A stretch of DNA of 64,000 bases from Prochlorococcus sp. AG-412-J13. GTDB taxonomy: Bacteria; Cyanobacteriota; Cyanobacteriia; PCC-6307; Cyanobiaceae. The stretch lies in contig QCLE01000009.1 in NCBI GenBank assembly GCA_003214815.1, positions 1 through 64,000 of the forward strand. Direction: 5' to 3'. The notes below the pieces were generated by a model that did no database searches, was not told the DNA's origin, and worked only from the letters and a program-made list of their open reading frames with translations. The position numbers and the translations under genes were made by a program. Shown here one piece after another: positions 53,852-63,840 of the stretch. Position 1 is the first letter of the stretch. Each line of letters starts with the position of its first letter.

Positions 53852-54700
53852 ATGTTTGAATTATGTGAAATAGAGGAACTTGCAAATCAAATAAACTTAT
53901 CCAGTTTGTATGAAATAGCCAAGAACTCAGCTCAAATTGGTAATGAAATTTTAAAAATCAATTACAATAAAATTCAAAAAATTTCGTCAAAGGGTAGGAA
54001 AGGTGATCTTGTAACCAATGTAGATTTGGAAGTTGAAAACAAAATAAAAGAATATTTACTAGAAAAGACTCCAAACATATCAATCAATGCAGAGGAATCA
54101 GGGAAATTAAACAAATCCTCGGATTTAACATGGTGTATAGACCCTTTAGACGGTACAACAAATTATTCTCATGGATATCCTTTTTTTGGAACTTCTATTG
54201 GTCTTGTATATAAAAATAAGCCAATTATAGGGGCTATATCAGTACCTTATTTAAATGAACTATATTCAGCCTGTATCGGCTTAGGATCTTTCTGCAATGA
54301 TAGTGAAATTAAAGTATCTTGTCCTCGTAATCTTTCTGATAGTTTACTTGTAACTGGTTTCTCTTATGACAGATTTGACACAGAGGATAATAATTATGCT
54401 GAATTTTGTTATTTAACACATAAAACTAGGGGAGTTAGAAGAGGAGGAGCAGCAGCTGTTGATCTAGCATTTGTTGCTGCAGGTAAAGTGGATGGATACT
54501 GGGAACGAGGGTTAGAGGTATGGGACCTAGCCGCCGGTGCTATTATTGTTAAAGAGGCTGGTGGAATTATTTCTGATTATCCATCAGGCGAATTTAATTT
54601 AATTTCTGGAAGAATACTCGCGTCCTCTCCAAGCCTTGAGAATGAATTAAAAAATGAACTAGAAAAGGTTTCTCCATTTAAAAAAAAATTCTATACCTAA
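53852..54700 (+). CDS. inositol monophosphatase family phosphatase
   Basis: The 282-residue Mg2+ phosphatase has KGDLVTNVDLEVENKIKEYL, NAEESGKLNKSSDLTWCIDP then LDGTTNYSHGYPFFGTSIGL (the D-P-L/I-D-G-T metal site), VRRGGAAAVDLAFVAAGKVD and YWERGLEVWDLAAGAIIVKE (W-D-x-A-A-G). Relatives act on inositol phosphate, histidinol phosphate or sugar phosphates. Placed just before hisZ, a histidine-pathway role (histidinol phosphatase) is possible but unproven. Confidence 0.92.
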   Translation: MFELCEIEELANQINLSSLYEIAKNSAQIGNEILKINYNKIQKISSKGRKGDLVTNVDLEVENKIKEYLLEKTPNISINAEESGKLNKSSDLTWCIDPLDGTTNYSHGYPFFGTSIGLVYKNKPIIGAISVPYLNELYSACIGLGSFCNDSEIKVSCPRNLSDSLLVTGFSYDRFDTEDNNYAEFCYLTHKTRGVRRGGAAAVDLAFVAAGKVDGYWERGLEVWDLAAGAIIVKEAGGIISDYPSGEFNLISGRILASSPSLENELKNELEKVSPFKKKFYT

Positions 54701-54718
54701 AAATCGATAAATTTTAAA

Positions 54719-55870
54719 ATGACTGATATAAAAGAAATTAAATTAGTAGATGTAAAGAATAACTCTAATATTATAAATAATTTAAATAGTATTTATAAAC
54801 TATGGGGCTATGAAGAAGTCTCACCTTCATTTATAAATACTTTAGAGACGATAAAAGGCCGTGGTGTTATTGAAGAAAATCAGGTTGTGGGAATAGTAAG
54901 TAATAATTCATTATGTCTTAGACCAGAAATGACAACATCTATTGTCAAATTGTCATCTACTAGATTAATAAATAAGAAAAGACCTATAAGATTATTCACC
55001 AATGGAATGGTCTTTGATAAAAAACAAAATAATAAAAATTCATTTAAGTTCCAAGAGAAACTGCAAAGTGGAATTGAATTAATTGGATATGATACAAAAT
55101 ACCCAGAAATTGAAGTTATTAATATATTGTTTGATGCGATCGATAATATTAATCTGAAGGATGGTTGTAATTTATTTCTACTAGTAAGCACCACAAAAAT
55201 TATGGACTTGATCTTAAATAGATATAAGAATAATAATTTTGAAGAAATTAAGAAAAGTTTGGTTAATTTTGATCAAGATAATTTATCTAAATTAGGAATT
55301 GACGAAGATGATAAATATATTCTTAAAGATCTCTTATTCACAAGAGGAGAACCAATTGCAATATTAGAAAAATTGAAAAGTATATATGGCACTAGTAAAA
55401 CTTTAGATGACTTAAATTTTTTATTTGAAACATTATCAAAAATATCTAATAAATATGGTGTTAAAATACAACTTGATCCCACGTTTCAACCTCACTTGAA
55501 TTTATATGAAGGAATAGTTTTTCAACTAATAGGGGATAATGGTAAAAATAAAAGCGTCATAGCAAAAGGAGGAAGATATGATGAGTTAGTAAGATTCTTT
55601 AGTCCTAATGAGAAAATCTTAAATGGGATTGGATTTACAATTTCTATAGACATTTTAAGAAATCTAATTAAGGAAGAAAAGTCAGATAAAAAGAAGATTT
55701 TATTAATGTTTAAAGATTCTTTTTTGTTAGAAAAAGGTATGAATGAACAAAAAGAACAACAGGAAAGAGGAAATATTGCTGTCTTACATTTAAATCCATG
55801 TGATGACTTAGCTAAAGCCAATCAAATAATGAAAGAAAATAATTGTAGTGAGATTTTGTGGGTTAAATAA
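54719..55870 (+). CDS. hisZ: ATP phosphoribosyltransferase regulatory subunit
   Basis: A 383-residue HisRS-like protein without tRNA-charging function that activates the short HisG in histidine synthesis. Seen: YKLWGYEEVSPSFINTLETI, CLRPEMTTSIVKLSSTRLIN, FQEKLQSGIELIGYD (class II motif 2-like), FQPHLNLYEGIVFQLIGDNG and KGGRYDELVRFF. The missing anticodon-binding domain and the short length fit HisZ rather than HisS. It follows the IMPase gene by 19 bases. Confidence 0.9.
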   Translation: MTDIKEIKLVDVKNNSNIINNLNSIYKLWGYEEVSPSFINTLETIKGRGVIEENQVVGIVSNNSLCLRPEMTTSIVKLSSTRLINKKRPIRLFTNGMVFDKKQNNKNSFKFQEKLQSGIELIGYDTKYPEIEVINILFDAIDNINLKDGCNLFLLVSTTKIMDLILNRYKNNNFEEIKKSLVNFDQDNLSKLGIDEDDKYILKDLLFTRGEPIAILEKLKSIYGTSKTLDDLNFLFETLSKISNKYGVKIQLDPTFQPHLNLYEGIVFQLIGDNGKNKSVIAKGGRYDELVRFFSPNEKILNGIGFTISIDILRNLIKEEKSDKKKILLMFKDSFLLEKGMNEQKEQQERGNIAVLHLNPCDDLAKANQIMKENNCSEILWVK

Positions 55871-55989
55871 AACCTCTTATAAGTTTATTTATGTTTTTAA
55901 ATTCATATATTGTTCGGACAATACTCCTAATTAAACTTGATTAACTAGTTTTTAGGAAATAAGATTTATTATGTTTGATTTTTTTTTAT

Positions 55990-57885
55990 ATGGAAAAAGG
56001 CGAAATTCGTATTAATACCGAAAATATTTTCCCAATTATCAAGAAGGCAGTATATTCTGACCATGAAATCTTTTTAAGAGAACTTGTTAGTAATAGTGTT
56101 GACGCAATAAGTAAACGAAGAATGGCTTCTATGGCTGGCGACTGCGAAAATACTGAAGAAGCTCAAGTAAAAATATCTATTGACCGTGAGCATAATACCC
56201 TAACAATTTCTGATAATGGAATTGGAATGAATGATGAAGAAATTAAGAAGTACATAAACCAAGTAGCATTCTCAAGCGCAGAAGAATTCTTAACAAAATA
56301 CAAAAAAGATAATGATGAATTTATAGGCCACTTTGGACTTGGTTTTTATTCAAGTTTCATGGTGGCAGATAGAGTTGATATATTAACTAAATCAGCAATT
56401 GGAGAATCAAAAGCTTTCAAATGGTCTTGTGATGGATCACCAAACTTCACGCTAGAGGAATCAGAAAGAGAGACAATCGGTACAGATGTGATACTTCACC
56501 TACTTGATGAAGAAAAAGAGTTTATTGAGCCTGAAAGGATTAAATCATTAATAAAAAAATATTGTGATTTTATGCCAATAGATGTCTTATTAGAAGGTGA
56601 GACAATTAATAAAAAAAATCCTCCTTGGAGAAAACAATCTAGTGAATTAAAAGATGAAGATTATATTGAGTTGTATAAATACCTTTATCCTTTTCAGGGA
56701 GATCCATTGTTATGGATTCATCTAAATACAGATTATCCATATGACATACAAGGGATATTGTATTTTCCTAAGTTGTCTGGTAGAGCTGATTGGGAAAAGG
56801 GAGAAATTAAACTATTTTGTAATCAAGTTTTCGTAAGCGATTCAATTAAAGAGATAGTACCAAAATACCTTTTACCTCTAAGAGGAGTAATTGACTCTAC
56901 GGATATACCTCTAAATGTTAGTAGAAGCGCATTACAAACAGATAGAAAAGTAAGATCTATATCATCATTTATTTCAAAAAAAATCGCTAACAAACTCAAG
57001 GATTTAATTAAAAATTCTCCAGAATTTTATGCTGAAATTTGGGATTCTATCTCTGCTTTTATTAAAATTGGTGCTATCGAAGATGAAAAATTTGCTGATT
57101 TAGTTGATAACAGTATAATTTTCGAAACAATCATAAATTCAGAGAAAGACGTAACTAAAGATATTGAAAATAAATCACTTATCAAATCAAATGATAAATA
57201 TTTCACAACTCTCGCAAATTACAAAGAACGAAATAAGATAACTGATTCTAAAAAAATAATTTACTGTTCAGATTCGATTGCTCAGTCAAGCGCATTAAAT
57301 ATCTGCTTATCTGATAACAAAGAAGTTATTAAATCAGATCCCTTAATTGATGCACAATTTCTTCCTTGGTTAGAAAGTAAAAACGAAGATTATCAGTTCC
57401 AAAGAGTTGATTCAGAAATAAATGAACTAGAGGATAAAGAATCTAATGAAATTGTAGATAAGGATGGAAAATCAAATTCAGAAAATCTTAGAGATACAAT
57501 TGTAAAAGCACTTAACAATGAAAAAGTAACAGTTAAAGTTCAGTCACTTTCAAGTAAAGGTGCTCCACCAGCGATGATCTTGCTTCCAGAACAAATGAGA
57601 AGAATTAATGATATGGGTGCTTACATGGAGCAAAAGATGCCTGGCCTGCCTGAATATCACGTGCTTTTAATTAATAAAGAACATCCTCTTATTGTTGGTC
57701 TTAATAAAATTACAGGCAATAAAATAATTATTGATAAAAAAGATCCTGTAGAAAATCCTTTGGCATCTAAAATTGCAAATCATGTTTACGATATGGCTAA
57801 ACTATCTGTTGGTGGATTAGATCAAGAACAGATTATTAATTTACAAATTAATAATGCCGAATTAATTTCAGAATTGCTTAATTAA
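55990..57885 (+). CDS. htpG: Hsp90 chaperone HtpG
   Basis: The ATG at 55990 starts MEKGEIRINTENIFPIIKKA, giving 631 residues; a TTG at 55975 would add five unlikely ones. The GHKL ATPase motifs are LRELVSNSVDAISKRRMASM (N box), TISDNGIGMNDEEIKKYINQ and FIGHFGLGFYSSFMVADRVD. The middle domain has PLNVSRSALQTDRKVRSISS. The C-terminal dimerisation domain is shorter and divergent as in cyanobacteria (SSKGAPPAMILLPEQMRRIN). Cytoplasmic; probably heat- and light-stress related. Confidence 0.96.
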   Translation: MEKGEIRINTENIFPIIKKAVYSDHEIFLRELVSNSVDAISKRRMASMAGDCENTEEAQVKISIDREHNTLTISDNGIGMNDEEIKKYINQVAFSSAEEFLTKYKKDNDEFIGHFGLGFYSSFMVADRVDILTKSAIGESKAFKWSCDGSPNFTLEESERETIGTDVILHLLDEEKEFIEPERIKSLIKKYCDFMPIDVLLEGETINKKNPPWRKQSSELKDEDYIELYKYLYPFQGDPLLWIHLNTDYPYDIQGILYFPKLSGRADWEKGEIKLFCNQVFVSDSIKEIVPKYLLPLRGVIDSTDIPLNVSRSALQTDRKVRSISSFISKKIANKLKDLIKNSPEFYAEIWDSISAFIKIGAIEDEKFADLVDNSIIFETIINSEKDVTKDIENKSLIKSNDKYFTTLANYKERNKITDSKKIIYCSDSIAQSSALNICLSDNKEVIKSDPLIDAQFLPWLESKNEDYQFQRVDSEINELEDKESNEIVDKDGKSNSENLRDTIVKALNNEKVTVKVQSLSSKGAPPAMILLPEQMRRINDMGAYMEQKMPGLPEYHVLLINKEHPLIVGLNKITGNKIIIDKKDPVENPLASKIANHVYDMAKLSVGGLDQEQIINLQINNAELISELLN

Positions 57886-57932
57886 ACAAATTGAGTCGTG
57901 TGTTAAAATTTTTAAAGATATAACTCAAAAAG

Positions 57933-58169
57933 ATGTCAAGAGTTTGCGAATTGACTGGAGCAAAAGCTAATAATGGGATGGCTGTAAGTCACTCACATAT
58001 TCGTACAAAAAAATTACAACAAGTTAACCTCCAAAAAAGGAGACTTTGGTGGGAAGAAGGCAAAAAATGGGTAAATATAAAAATTAGTACCAAAGCACTA
58101 AAATCTATACAAAAAGTGGGATTAGATAAATTTGCTAAATCAAATGGAGTTGATTTAAAAAAATTCTAA
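57933..58169 (+). CDS. rpmB: 50S ribosomal protein L28
   Basis: The 78-residue protein starts [20 protein letters not shown], continues [20 protein letters not shown] and ends [20 protein letters not shown] then LKKF. All are L28 features; the zinc Cys pattern is reduced to one Cys. Located 47 bases after htpG. Confidence 0.97.
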   Translation: MSRVCELTGAKANNGMAVSHSHIRTKKLQQVNLQKRRLWWEEGKKWVNIKISTKALKSIQKVGLDKFAKSNGVDLKKF

Positions 58170-58174
58170 ATTCG

Positions 58175-58708
58175 ATGAGAAATTTAGTTGTAAGTATATT
58201 AATACCATTTATTCTTTTACTTAATTTTAATTCAGCAATAGCTTTTGACTTTGCTCCTGAAGTAGGGGACATTGCTCCAAATTTTCAATTAGAAGGTTTT
58301 AATAAAAACATAAAATCAAAAAAAATATGGGAATTAAATGATTTTAAAGGTAAGTGGCTTGTTATATATTTTTATCCAAAGGACTTTACAGCAGGTTGCA
58401 CTCTTGAAGCTAAAGGTTTTTCTGAATTAAAAAAAGATTTTTCAAAATATAATGCCGAAATTGTTGGGATTAGTGCTGATAATAAAGATTCTCATGAAAG
58501 TTTCTGCAGCGAGAAATCCATAAATTACACTTTATTATCTGATCCTGAAGGAGTTATTAGCGATAATTATGGTTCTTGGATTCCTCCATTTTCAGATAGA
58601 AATACTTTTTTGATTTCTCCAGAAGGGGAAATTTCTTATAGATGGATAAGTGTTTTACCTATAAATCATGCCAAGGAAGTACTTAATGTACTAAAGAAAA
58701 AAATATAA
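58175..58708 (+). CDS. peroxiredoxin Q/Bcp type, exported
   Basis: The 177-residue peroxiredoxin has an N-terminal signal (NLVVSILIPFILLLNFNSAI then AFDFAPEVG). The catalytic site is VIYFYPKDFTAGCTLEAKGF (peroxidatic Cys in P-x-x-F-T-x-G-C-T). A second Cys lies in HESFCSEKSI, followed by LLSDPEGVISDNYGSW. In related PrxQ proteins the resolving Cys is five residues after the first; here that position is not Cys, so resolution is by the later one or by thioredoxin. Predicted lumenal or periplasmic, defending against hydroperoxides. Confidence 0.9.
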   Translation: MRNLVVSILIPFILLLNFNSAIAFDFAPEVGDIAPNFQLEGFNKNIKSKKIWELNDFKGKWLVIYFYPKDFTAGCTLEAKGFSELKKDFSKYNAEIVGISADNKDSHESFCSEKSINYTLLSDPEGVISDNYGSWIPPFSDRNTFLISPEGEISYRWISVLPINHAKEVLNVLKKKI

Positions 58709-58711
58709 ATT

Positions 58712-59014
58712 TTGCACGAACTTTCATTTGGAACTTGGTTAATTCACATCTCTTCGGTCATTGAATGGATATTTACCATCTTTGTCATATACAAAATTTC
58801 TACATATAAAGAATATAATTTATTTTATTGGCTAAGCTTAGCTATGGTCCCAAACTTAATAGGAGCTATGTGCGCTATAACTTGGCATATCTATGATAAT
58901 CAAGATGTATTGTATGGATTAGTAACGCTTCAAGGGATATTTACATTTATTGGAAATTCAACATTAGCTCTTGCATCATTCATTATTTTTAAAAACAAAG
59001 AGACTTATGAATGA
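58712..59014 (+). CDS. DUF2499 membrane protein
   Basis: The 100-residue protein starts with TTG (MHELSFGTWLIHISSVIEWI). It has three helices: the first in LIHISSVIEWIFTIFVIYKI, then FYWLSLAMVPNLIGAMCAIT and TLQGIFTFIGNSTLALASFI. The His/Glu/Trp signature (HxxSxxEW and M-x-P-x-x-x-G-A-x-x-A-x-T-W-H) is that of DUF2499, conserved in cyanobacteria and plastids. The role is unknown, probably thylakoid-linked. Its stop overlaps the start of the DUF3593 gene. Confidence 0.88.
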   Translation: MHELSFGTWLIHISSVIEWIFTIFVIYKISTYKEYNLFYWLSLAMVPNLIGAMCAITWHIYDNQDVLYGLVTLQGIFTFIGNSTLALASFIIFKNKETYE

Positions 59015-59342
59015 TTTATTTATAAAATTTATAGAAAAATTAGCTTCAATTGACAATACAGCTTTGTTCGCTGCATCTATAATTCCATATGCAATCTTTT
59101 TGTTTTACTTATATAAAATTAAATCTGTTAATAAATTAGTAAAAACAGGTTATTCCTTAACAGTTTTATTTGTTTTTATAACAATAGTAGTTTCTATCTA
59201 CACCTTAAATTACTACGATAAAACCCTTGTAGAGGTTGACTTCTTGCATGGTTTAGCAGAATCTTTCTTAACCTTAAGCGATTTTGTTATTTTGTTGGGC
59301 TTCATAAAGATTTTAAATAGCTTAGAAGTAAACAACTCTTAA
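59007..59342 (+). CDS. DUF3593 membrane protein
   Basis: From ATG 59007 the protein has 111 residues (MNDLFIKFIEKLASIDNTAL). About three helices follow: FAASIIPYAIFLFYLY, YSLTVLFVFITIVVSIYTL, and HGLAESFLTLSDFVILLGFI. The features LFAASIIPYAIFL, YDKTLVEVDFLHGLAESFLT and SDFVI identify DUF3593, which is paired with DUF2499 in cyanobacteria and plants. It overlaps the preceding gene by eight bases; together they may form one membrane complex of unknown role. Confidence 0.87.
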   Translation: MNDLFIKFIEKLASIDNTALFAASIIPYAIFLFYLYKIKSVNKLVKTGYSLTVLFVFITIVVSIYTLNYYDKTLVEVDFLHGLAESFLTLSDFVILLGFIKILNSLEVNNS

Positions 59343-59408
59343 GACCTTTTACAATTTTGTGTTTTTTAGGTAAAAGTATTAGAGAATATATGAAAATAAA
59401 GTTTTTTT

Positions 59409-59669
59409 ATGCTTACTACATTATTTGCAGCTGCAGATCCAGCAACATTTTCTTGGTCTCCTAAATGCGCCATGATAATGATTACATGTAATGGTATTGC
59501 TTATGCAATAGCTAGAGCAAATATTCAAAAACCTAATGAAGGTTTTGAAATACCTAACTCAAAATTCTATGGTGGGTTAAGTCACGCATCAGTTGTAGGT
59601 GCTAATTGCTTAGGTCATATTTTCGGAATTGGAGCAATCTTAGGATTAGCCTCACGTGGTGTTTTATAA
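59409..59669 (+). CDS. psaK: photosystem I reaction-centre subunit PsaK
   Basis: The 86-residue protein reads MLTTLFAAADPATFSWSPKC. Two transmembrane helices are connected by a cytoplasmic loop (AMIMITCNGIAYAIARANIQ; ASVVGANCLGHIFGIGAILG then LASRGVL). Helix 2 has the conserved G-A-x-x-L/F-G-H. It sits at the periphery of PSI and helps bind antenna. The start and length fit cyanobacterial PsaK after a short N-terminal extension. Last gene of the co-directional run before dxs. Confidence 0.93.
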   Translation: MLTTLFAAADPATFSWSPKCAMIMITCNGIAYAIARANIQKPNEGFEIPNSKFYGGLSHASVVGANCLGHIFGIGAILGLASRGVL

Positions 59670-59686
59670 AATTTATTTATTAAATT

Positions 59687-61576
59687 TTAATTATCTAACT
59701 TAAATTTCTTAATTATTTTATCTGCCATCTGATCAGGCATAAGTCCTAATTTTTCTTTACTCTGGTCAGGTGAAGCATGATCAACTAAAACATCTGGTAT
59801 ACCAATTCTGTATACAGGAATATTTATTTCATTATCGTTAAATAATTCAACTATTGCGGAACCAAATCCACCTATTAGGGTTCCTTCTTCCATAGTTACT
59901 ACTTTTTGAATCCTACTTGCTAAAGGCTTAATAAGATCTTTATCAAGAGGCTTCACAAATCTTGCATTAATAATACAAGCATTAATGTTATTACTTTTCA
60001 GTATCTCAGATGTTTCAATAGCTGATGCAACCATTGAACCATAAGCAATAATTAAAACATCTTCTCCTTCTTCGAGTATTTCAGCTTCGCCAATATTTAA
60101 AGGTTCCCAACCCTCATCCATTACAGCCACTCCTAATCCAGAACCTCTTGGTATTCTTAGAGCTGTAGGTCCATTATGGTTAATTGATGTTATTAACATT
60201 CTCTGTAATTCAGACTCATCCTTTGGAGCCATCAATACAAAATTAGGTATGGATCTCATATAACTTATATCGTACTGACCTTGGTGAGTAGGACCGTCAG
60301 CTCCAACTATGCCAGCCCTATCAAGGACGAACGATACAGGTAAATTTTGTATCCCTACATCATGAATTAATTGATCGAAAGCACGTTGAAGAAAAGTACT
60401 ATAAATAGCCACAACAGGTTTAAGCCCATCGCACGACATTCCTGCTGCAAGAGTAACTGCATGTTGTTCTGCTATTCCTACATCGATATATTGATCTGGA
60501 ATATTTTTTTGCAATATATCTAAACCAGTACCTGTAGCCATTGCAGCTGTAATGCCAACGACCTTACTATCTTGTTCACATATTTTTAATAAGGTTTGAC
60601 CAAATATTTTACTATAACTAACAGGCTTAGGTTTCTTTGATGGAATAGATTTCCCAGTGGTCAGATCAAATGCAGACTGTGCATGATATCCTACCTGATC
60701 AGCTTCTGCATAAGGGTAACCCTTCCCTTTTGTCGTGACAACATGAACAAGTACAGGTTTTTTAAGTTTATGAGCAGCGTTAAAAGTATTAACTAAATTT
60801 CCAATATCATGACCGTCTATTGGACCCATATATGTAAATCCAAGTTCTTCAAAAACAGCTCCAACCTTGGGTACAGCTAGTCGTCTAACACTTCCTTTAA
60901 TATTTTTTAGTTCTTCTGGAATATCTTTTCCAATTAAGGGAATATTTTTTACACTTTCCTGTACACTATCGGATAAAAATTGCAAGGGTGGACTAACTCT
61001 TACCTTATTTAAGTAAGATGAAAGGGCTCCAACTGGAGGTGAAATAGACATATCATTATCGTTTAATACTACAACTAAAGGAGTATTTGGTAAGTGACCT
61101 GCATGATTTATAGCTTCTAATGCCATTCCGCCTGTTAACGCTCCATCTCCAATAACAGCAACACATTTATAATTCTCACCTTTTCTATCTCTTGCCATTG
61201 CCATGCCTAAAGCGGCAGAAATAGAAGTGCTTGCATGTCCAGCGCCAAAATGATCAAATTTACTTTCACATCTTTTGAGATATCCAGCTACACCATTTTG
61301 TTGCCTAAGGGAATCAAATTGACTGAAGCGTCCTGTTATTAATTTGTGAGGATAACCCTGATGTCCTACATCCCAAACAACCTTATCGCAATCAAGATCA
61401 AGAGTTTGATATAAAGCTAAAGTTAGCTCAACTACACCTAATCCAGGGCCAAGATGTCCACCACTAGTAGAAACCACTTGAAGATGTCTTTCTCTAATTT
61501 GACAAGCAATTTCCTCTAATTGTGAAACTGTTAAGCCATGTAGTTCATTTGGGTGACTTAACTCACTTAAAAGCAT
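59687..61576 (-). CDS. dxs: 1-deoxy-D-xylulose-5-phosphate synthase
   Basis: The 629-residue thiamine-diphosphate enzyme starts the MEP isoprenoid pathway (carotenoids, chlorophyll side chain, quinones). Seen: [71 protein letters not shown] (G-D-G of the TPP site), [32 protein letters not shown] and [20 protein letters not shown]. Complete length. It is convergent with psaK. Confidence 0.97.
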   Translation of the reverse strand: MLLSELSHPNELHGLTVSQLEEIACQIRERHLQVVSTSGGHLGPGLGVVELTLALYQTLDLDCDKVVWDVGHQGYPHKLITGRFSQFDSLRQQNGVAGYLKRCESKFDHFGAGHASTSISAALGMAMARDRKGENYKCVAVIGDGALTGGMALEAINHAGHLPNTPLVVVLNDNDMSISPPVGALSSYLNKVRVSPPLQFLSDSVQESVKNIPLIGKDIPEELKNIKGSVRRLAVPKVGAVFEELGFTYMGPIDGHDIGNLVNTFNAAHKLKKPVLVHVVTTKGKGYPYAEADQVGYHAQSAFDLTTGKSIPSKKPKPVSYSKIFGQTLLKICEQDSKVVGITAAMATGTGLDILQKNIPDQYIDVGIAEQHAVTLAAGMSCDGLKPVVAIYSTFLQRAFDQLIHDVGIQNLPVSFVLDRAGIVGADGPTHQGQYDISYMRSIPNFVLMAPKDESELQRMLITSINHNGPTALRIPRGSGLGVAVMDEGWEPLNIGEAEILEEGEDVLIIAYGSMVASAIETSEILKSNNINACIINARFVKPLDKDLIKPLASRIQKVVTMEEGTLIGGFGSAIVELFNDNEINIPVYRIGIPDVLVDHASPDQSKEKLGLMPDQMADKIIKKFKLDN

Positions 61577-61693
61577 TGAAAAAATAATTGTTATCTACCT
61601 AATCTAAAACGCCGAGGTGCAAAATGAGTAATTTTTTTTAAATAGATCATGTAATGTTTTATTAGATTAATAATTAATGCTAAATATATATAT

Positions 61694-63235
61694 ATGAATG
61701 ATTATTTTGAAAAAATACTTCAAGCTGAAGTCTATGAAGTAGCAAAAAAAACACCATTAGAGAAAGCTCATAATTTAAGTAATACACTTAATAATGAAGT
61801 TTTCCTAAAAAGAGAAGATCTTCAAGATGTATTTTCATTCAAAATAAGGGGTGCATATAACAAAATGAGTAAGCTCTCTGATTCACAGCTTGCTCAGGGA
61901 GTTATTACTTCAAGTGCTGGCAATCATGCTCAAGGGGTTGCACTTAGTGCTCTCAAGTTAAATTGCCAAGCAACCATATTAATGCCTATTACAACACCTT
62001 TAGTTAAAGTTAATGCAGTAAAAAATTTGAAAGCAAAAGTTATATTATATGGTGACAATTATGATGAAACTTACAAAGAGGCAATAAGGATTAGCCAAGA
62101 AAGAAATTTATCCTTTATTCATCCATTTGATGATCCAGATGTAATAGCAGGACAAGGAACTATAGCTATTGAACTTGAACAGCAACTAAAAGATAAACCT
62201 TATGCAATTTATATTGCTGTTGGTGGTGGTGGATTAATATCAGGAATATCCTTATACATTAAAAATATATGGCCTAAAGTAAAAATAATTGGAGTAGAAC
62301 CTGAAGACGCAGACGCCATGACAAAATCATTGGAAGCATCAAAAATTGTGGAATTATCTTCTGTCGGTCAATTTGCAGATGGAGTGGCGGTTAAAAAAAT
62401 TGGTAAAAATACTTTTGATATAGGAAAAAAATATATAGATAAAATGATTAGGGTTAATACCGATGAAATATGTGCTGCTATAAAAGATGTTTTTGAAGAT
62501 ACTAGATCAATACTAGAACCAGCAGGAGCATTATCAATTGCAGGAATGAAAAAAGATATTTTGAATTCTAATCATTCAAATAAAAAAATGGTTGCGATAG
62601 CATGTGGTGCAAATATGAATTTTGAGCGGCTTAGATTTGTGGCAGAAAGAGCAGAACTTGGTGAGTGTAAAGAAGTAATGATGGCTGTTAAAATTCCTGA
62701 ACGTGCTGGTAGTTTAATTGATTTTTGTAAGTTACTTGATAATAGAAATTTAACTGAATTTAGCTATAGAATGTCAAATTCTAAGAATGCCCAGATCTTT
62801 GTAGGAGTTCAAGTCTATGGGTTAAATGATAAAAAAAATCTTTTAAATGTATTTAGAAATTCGGAGTACTCATTTATTGATATAAGTGATGATGAATTAT
62901 CTAAAAATCATCTCAGACATATGGTAGGTGGAAGATTACCAAAGAATTTTAAAGAAATTAATAATAGAAACTTTGTAGAGCTTTTATACAGATTTGAGTT
63001 TCCTGAAAGACCTGGCGCATTAATAAACTTTTTAAATAATATGAAATCTAATTGGTCTATAAGCGTATTTCACTACAGGAATTATGGTGCTGATGTAGGG
63101 AAAATTGTTATTGGAGTTTTAATCGATAGAAATGAAATTTTAGAGTGGAATAAATTTGTAAGAATTCTAGGCTATAAATTCTGGGATGAAACTCAAAACG
63201 ATACATATAAACTATTCCTTGGTGCATCAGATTAA
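61694..63235 (+). CDS. ilvA: threonine ammonia-lyase, biosynthetic
   Basis: The 513-residue PLP enzyme makes 2-oxobutanoate for isoleucine. DLQDVFSFKIRGAYNKMSKL has the PLP Lys (about 56). SSAGNHAQGVALSALKLN, IYIAVGGGGLISGISLYIK (PLP phosphate loop) and EPAGALSIAGMKKD follow. Two ACT-like regulatory domains are at about 330-420 (VKIPERAGSLIDFCKLLDNR) and 425-510 (FEFPERPGALINFLNN). Ile inhibition and Val activation are expected from the family. Divergent from dxs. Confidence 0.96.
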   Translation: MNDYFEKILQAEVYEVAKKTPLEKAHNLSNTLNNEVFLKREDLQDVFSFKIRGAYNKMSKLSDSQLAQGVITSSAGNHAQGVALSALKLNCQATILMPITTPLVKVNAVKNLKAKVILYGDNYDETYKEAIRISQERNLSFIHPFDDPDVIAGQGTIAIELEQQLKDKPYAIYIAVGGGGLISGISLYIKNIWPKVKIIGVEPEDADAMTKSLEASKIVELSSVGQFADGVAVKKIGKNTFDIGKKYIDKMIRVNTDEICAAIKDVFEDTRSILEPAGALSIAGMKKDILNSNHSNKKMVAIACGANMNFERLRFVAERAELGECKEVMMAVKIPERAGSLIDFCKLLDNRNLTEFSYRMSNSKNAQIFVGVQVYGLNDKKNLLNVFRNSEYSFIDISDDELSKNHLRHMVGGRLPKNFKEINNRNFVELLYRFEFPERPGALINFLNNMKSNWSISVFHYRNYGADVGKIVIGVLIDRNEILEWNKFVRILGYKFWDETQNDTYKLFLGASD

Positions 63236-63265
63236 ATTTAAGGTAAATTAGGAAAGATTTCGGTA

Positions 63266-63808
63266 ATAAAAATCAATCAATCTGATCTTAATCCCTCGCC
63301 AATATCTGAAATAGATCTAGTTACTAAAGTTGAAGCTGTTCTATATTTGAAAGGCCGACCAATAACAAAAAAGGATCTTTCAGAAATTACTAATTCTGAT
63401 ATAAACCTAATAAATGATGCAATTAAAGATCTAAAAAATAAATACTCTAATCCAAACTCAGCTATTGCATTAAATGAAGTTAATAATAGTTTTTCTCTCG
63501 AACTAAATTCTAGTCTTGATGAATACGTAGATGATTTACTTCCTTCTGAATTGAAAACATCCGAATTAAGGACATTGGCAACCATTGCAATCAAAAAAAA
63601 GATCCTTCAGTCGGATCTTATACTTCTTCGAGGTTCAGGTGCATATGATCATATTAAAGAATTATTAGAAAAGAAATTTATTGTCAAACGTAAGCAAAAA
63701 GATGGTAGATCATATTGGTTATCATTATCAGAAAAGTTTTTTCAAACTTTTGCTGTGAGTAATGAATATCTCTCAAATATAGGAAGCCATAATAATAAGC
63801 AGCAATAA
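63266..63808 (+). CDS. scpB: segregation and condensation protein B (start codon unclear)
   Basis: The winged-helix protein has IDLVTKVEAVLYLKGRPITK and KKDLSEIT (first domain), then DDLLPSELKTSELRTLATIA, IKKKILQSDLILLRGSGAYD and HIKELLEKKFIVKRKQKDG (second domain). It works with ScpA and SMC in chromosome condensation. The first ordinary start codon in frame (TTG 63347) lies inside domain 1, after the essential helix LVTKVEAVLYL. The frame is open from 63242 with only rare starts: ATT 63257, ATA 63266, ATC 63272. AGGA at 63250-63253 is suitably placed for 63266, which is used here provisionally. Confidence 0.75.
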   Translation: MKINQSDLNPSPISEIDLVTKVEAVLYLKGRPITKKDLSEITNSDINLINDAIKDLKNKYSNPNSAIALNEVNNSFSLELNSSLDEYVDDLLPSELKTSELRTLATIAIKKKILQSDLILLRGSGAYDHIKELLEKKFIVKRKQKDGRSYWLSLSEKFFQTFAVSNEYLSNIGSHNNKQQ

Positions 63809-63840
63809 TAAGTAAATGTTAGAATATATAAAATTACAAC

